A DNA stretch of 21,141 bases from a virus: the IMG/VR virus record IMGVR_UViG_3300042870_000380, positions 1-21,141 of that record. One strand, given 5' to 3'. Shown one piece after another: positions 20,908 to 21,141 of the stretch. The notes below the pieces were generated by a model that saw only the letters and a list, made by a program, of their open reading frames with translations, did no database searches and had not been told where the DNA came from. The translations under genes and the position numbers were made by a program. Position 1 is the first letter of the stretch; each line of letters opens with the position of its first letter.

Positions 20908-21098
20908 AATTATCTAAAACAAACAAGGCTCTATTGGCTTCTTACGGAAGAAGTTTTTTAAGTGCTGCACTTGCTGTTTATATCTCAACAGGGGATGTTA
21001 AAATGGCTGCTAACGCATTTTGGGCTGCTGCACTTCCAGTATTAATGCGATATTTAAACCCTAATGATGTGGCATTTGGAAAAACCAGCAATGACTAG
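20904..21098 (+). CDS. Putative holin, 64 aa
   Basis: A short protein with a SYGRSFLSAALAVYISTG helix, a short polar turn (DVKMAAN), then AFWAAALPVLMRYLNPNDVAFGK. The R-S-F-L-A-A-L-A-Y and LP-L-R-LNPND-AFG pattern is seen in actinophage holin-like membrane proteins placed before or after endolysin genes. AAAGGA precedes the ATG. It is the best single holin candidate of the three membrane proteins here. Confidence 0.65.
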   Translation: MKLSKTNKALLASYGRSFLSAALAVYISTGDVKMAANAFWAAALPVLMRYLNPNDVAFGKTSND

Positions 21099-21141
21099 AA
21101 AATATACGGGTTCGTCTGATGGTGTAAGCAAAGTTGGCGCA
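21091..21141 (+). CDS. Start of next gene, truncated by window end (possible endolysin)
   Basis: Seventeen codons are present (MTRKYTGSSDGVSKVGA), starting 8 nt inside the holin-like gene. The YTGSSDG opening resembles the N-terminus of phage peptidoglycan hydrolases in similar positions, and the gene follows a run of holin-like proteins, so an endolysin is likely. Too little is visible for a family call. Confidence 0.5.
   Translation, partial: MTRKYTGSSDGVSKVGA

Noticed and set aside
1-21141. CRISPR array, insertion sequence, integrase or attachment site
   Set aside because: I found no spaced direct repeats, no transposase or integrase-like protein, and no terminal inverted repeats. Life style cannot be decided from this window.

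Overview
The window reads as one contiguous piece of a tailed (siphovirus-type, HK97-fold) bacteriophage genome. Every gene I can support lies on the + strand, genes are tightly packed, and many neighbours overlap by ATGA, GTGA or TAATG junctions. The host cannot be read directly. Low G+C, several start codons sitting 6-7 nt downstream of a TANNNT -10 box with no Shine-Dalgarno (a leaderless layout common in Actinobacteria), and actinophage-like gene content (DUF932/TIGR03299 protein, terminase and holin-like types) suggest a phage of a low-G+C, possibly aquatic, actinobacterium. That host assignment is inference.

Layout. (1) 1-2083: an unrecognised 296-aa protein, then a 124-nt gap packed with structure (a hairpin, a 47-nt tRNA-like three-way junction with a perfect T-arm but no anticodon arm, and a GNRA hairpin), then a DUF932 protein and a strong terminator. 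(2) 2171-5667: a promoter followed by an overlapping cluster of a ParB-like protein, an asparagine-synthase-like PP-loop enzyme, a DNA cytosine-C5 methyltransferase, a 25-aa membrane microprotein, a CmoA-like SAM enzyme and an HNH nuclease. (3) 5717-12095: packaging and head genes: small and large terminase, a 49-aa membrane protein, portal, a small beta-rich protein, a multi-domain prohead protease with a nested internal start, and the major capsid protein, closed by a terminator. (4) 12101-20102: connectors, tail terminator candidate, two tandem paralogous tail-tube proteins, a tail assembly chaperone with a -1 frameshift extension, an HK97-gp10-like protein, tape measure, a LamG-bearing minor tail protein and a fibre-like protein. 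(5) 20106-21141: a small accessory ORF, a lipoprotein, three small membrane proteins and the first 17 codons of what may be an endolysin.

The most interesting part is the 2.2-5.3 kb cluster. The cytosine methyltransferase has all canonical motifs, but the near-invariant Asn of motif X (GNSV) is Arg (LGRSVPP, Arg331). As I recall, an Asn-to-Lys change at the equivalent position of M.MpeI lets a C5-methyltransferase use carboxy-SAM and write 5-carboxymethylcytosine. Here the natural Arg variant lies 70 nt from a gene related to CmoA, the carboxy-SAM synthase, and next to an asparagine-synthase-like enzyme that could amidate a carboxylate. I propose, as inference, a phage pathway making 5-carboxymethylcytosine and possibly its amide in DNA. 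A caution is that the diagnostic CmoA Arg199 is not evident in my by-eye alignment.
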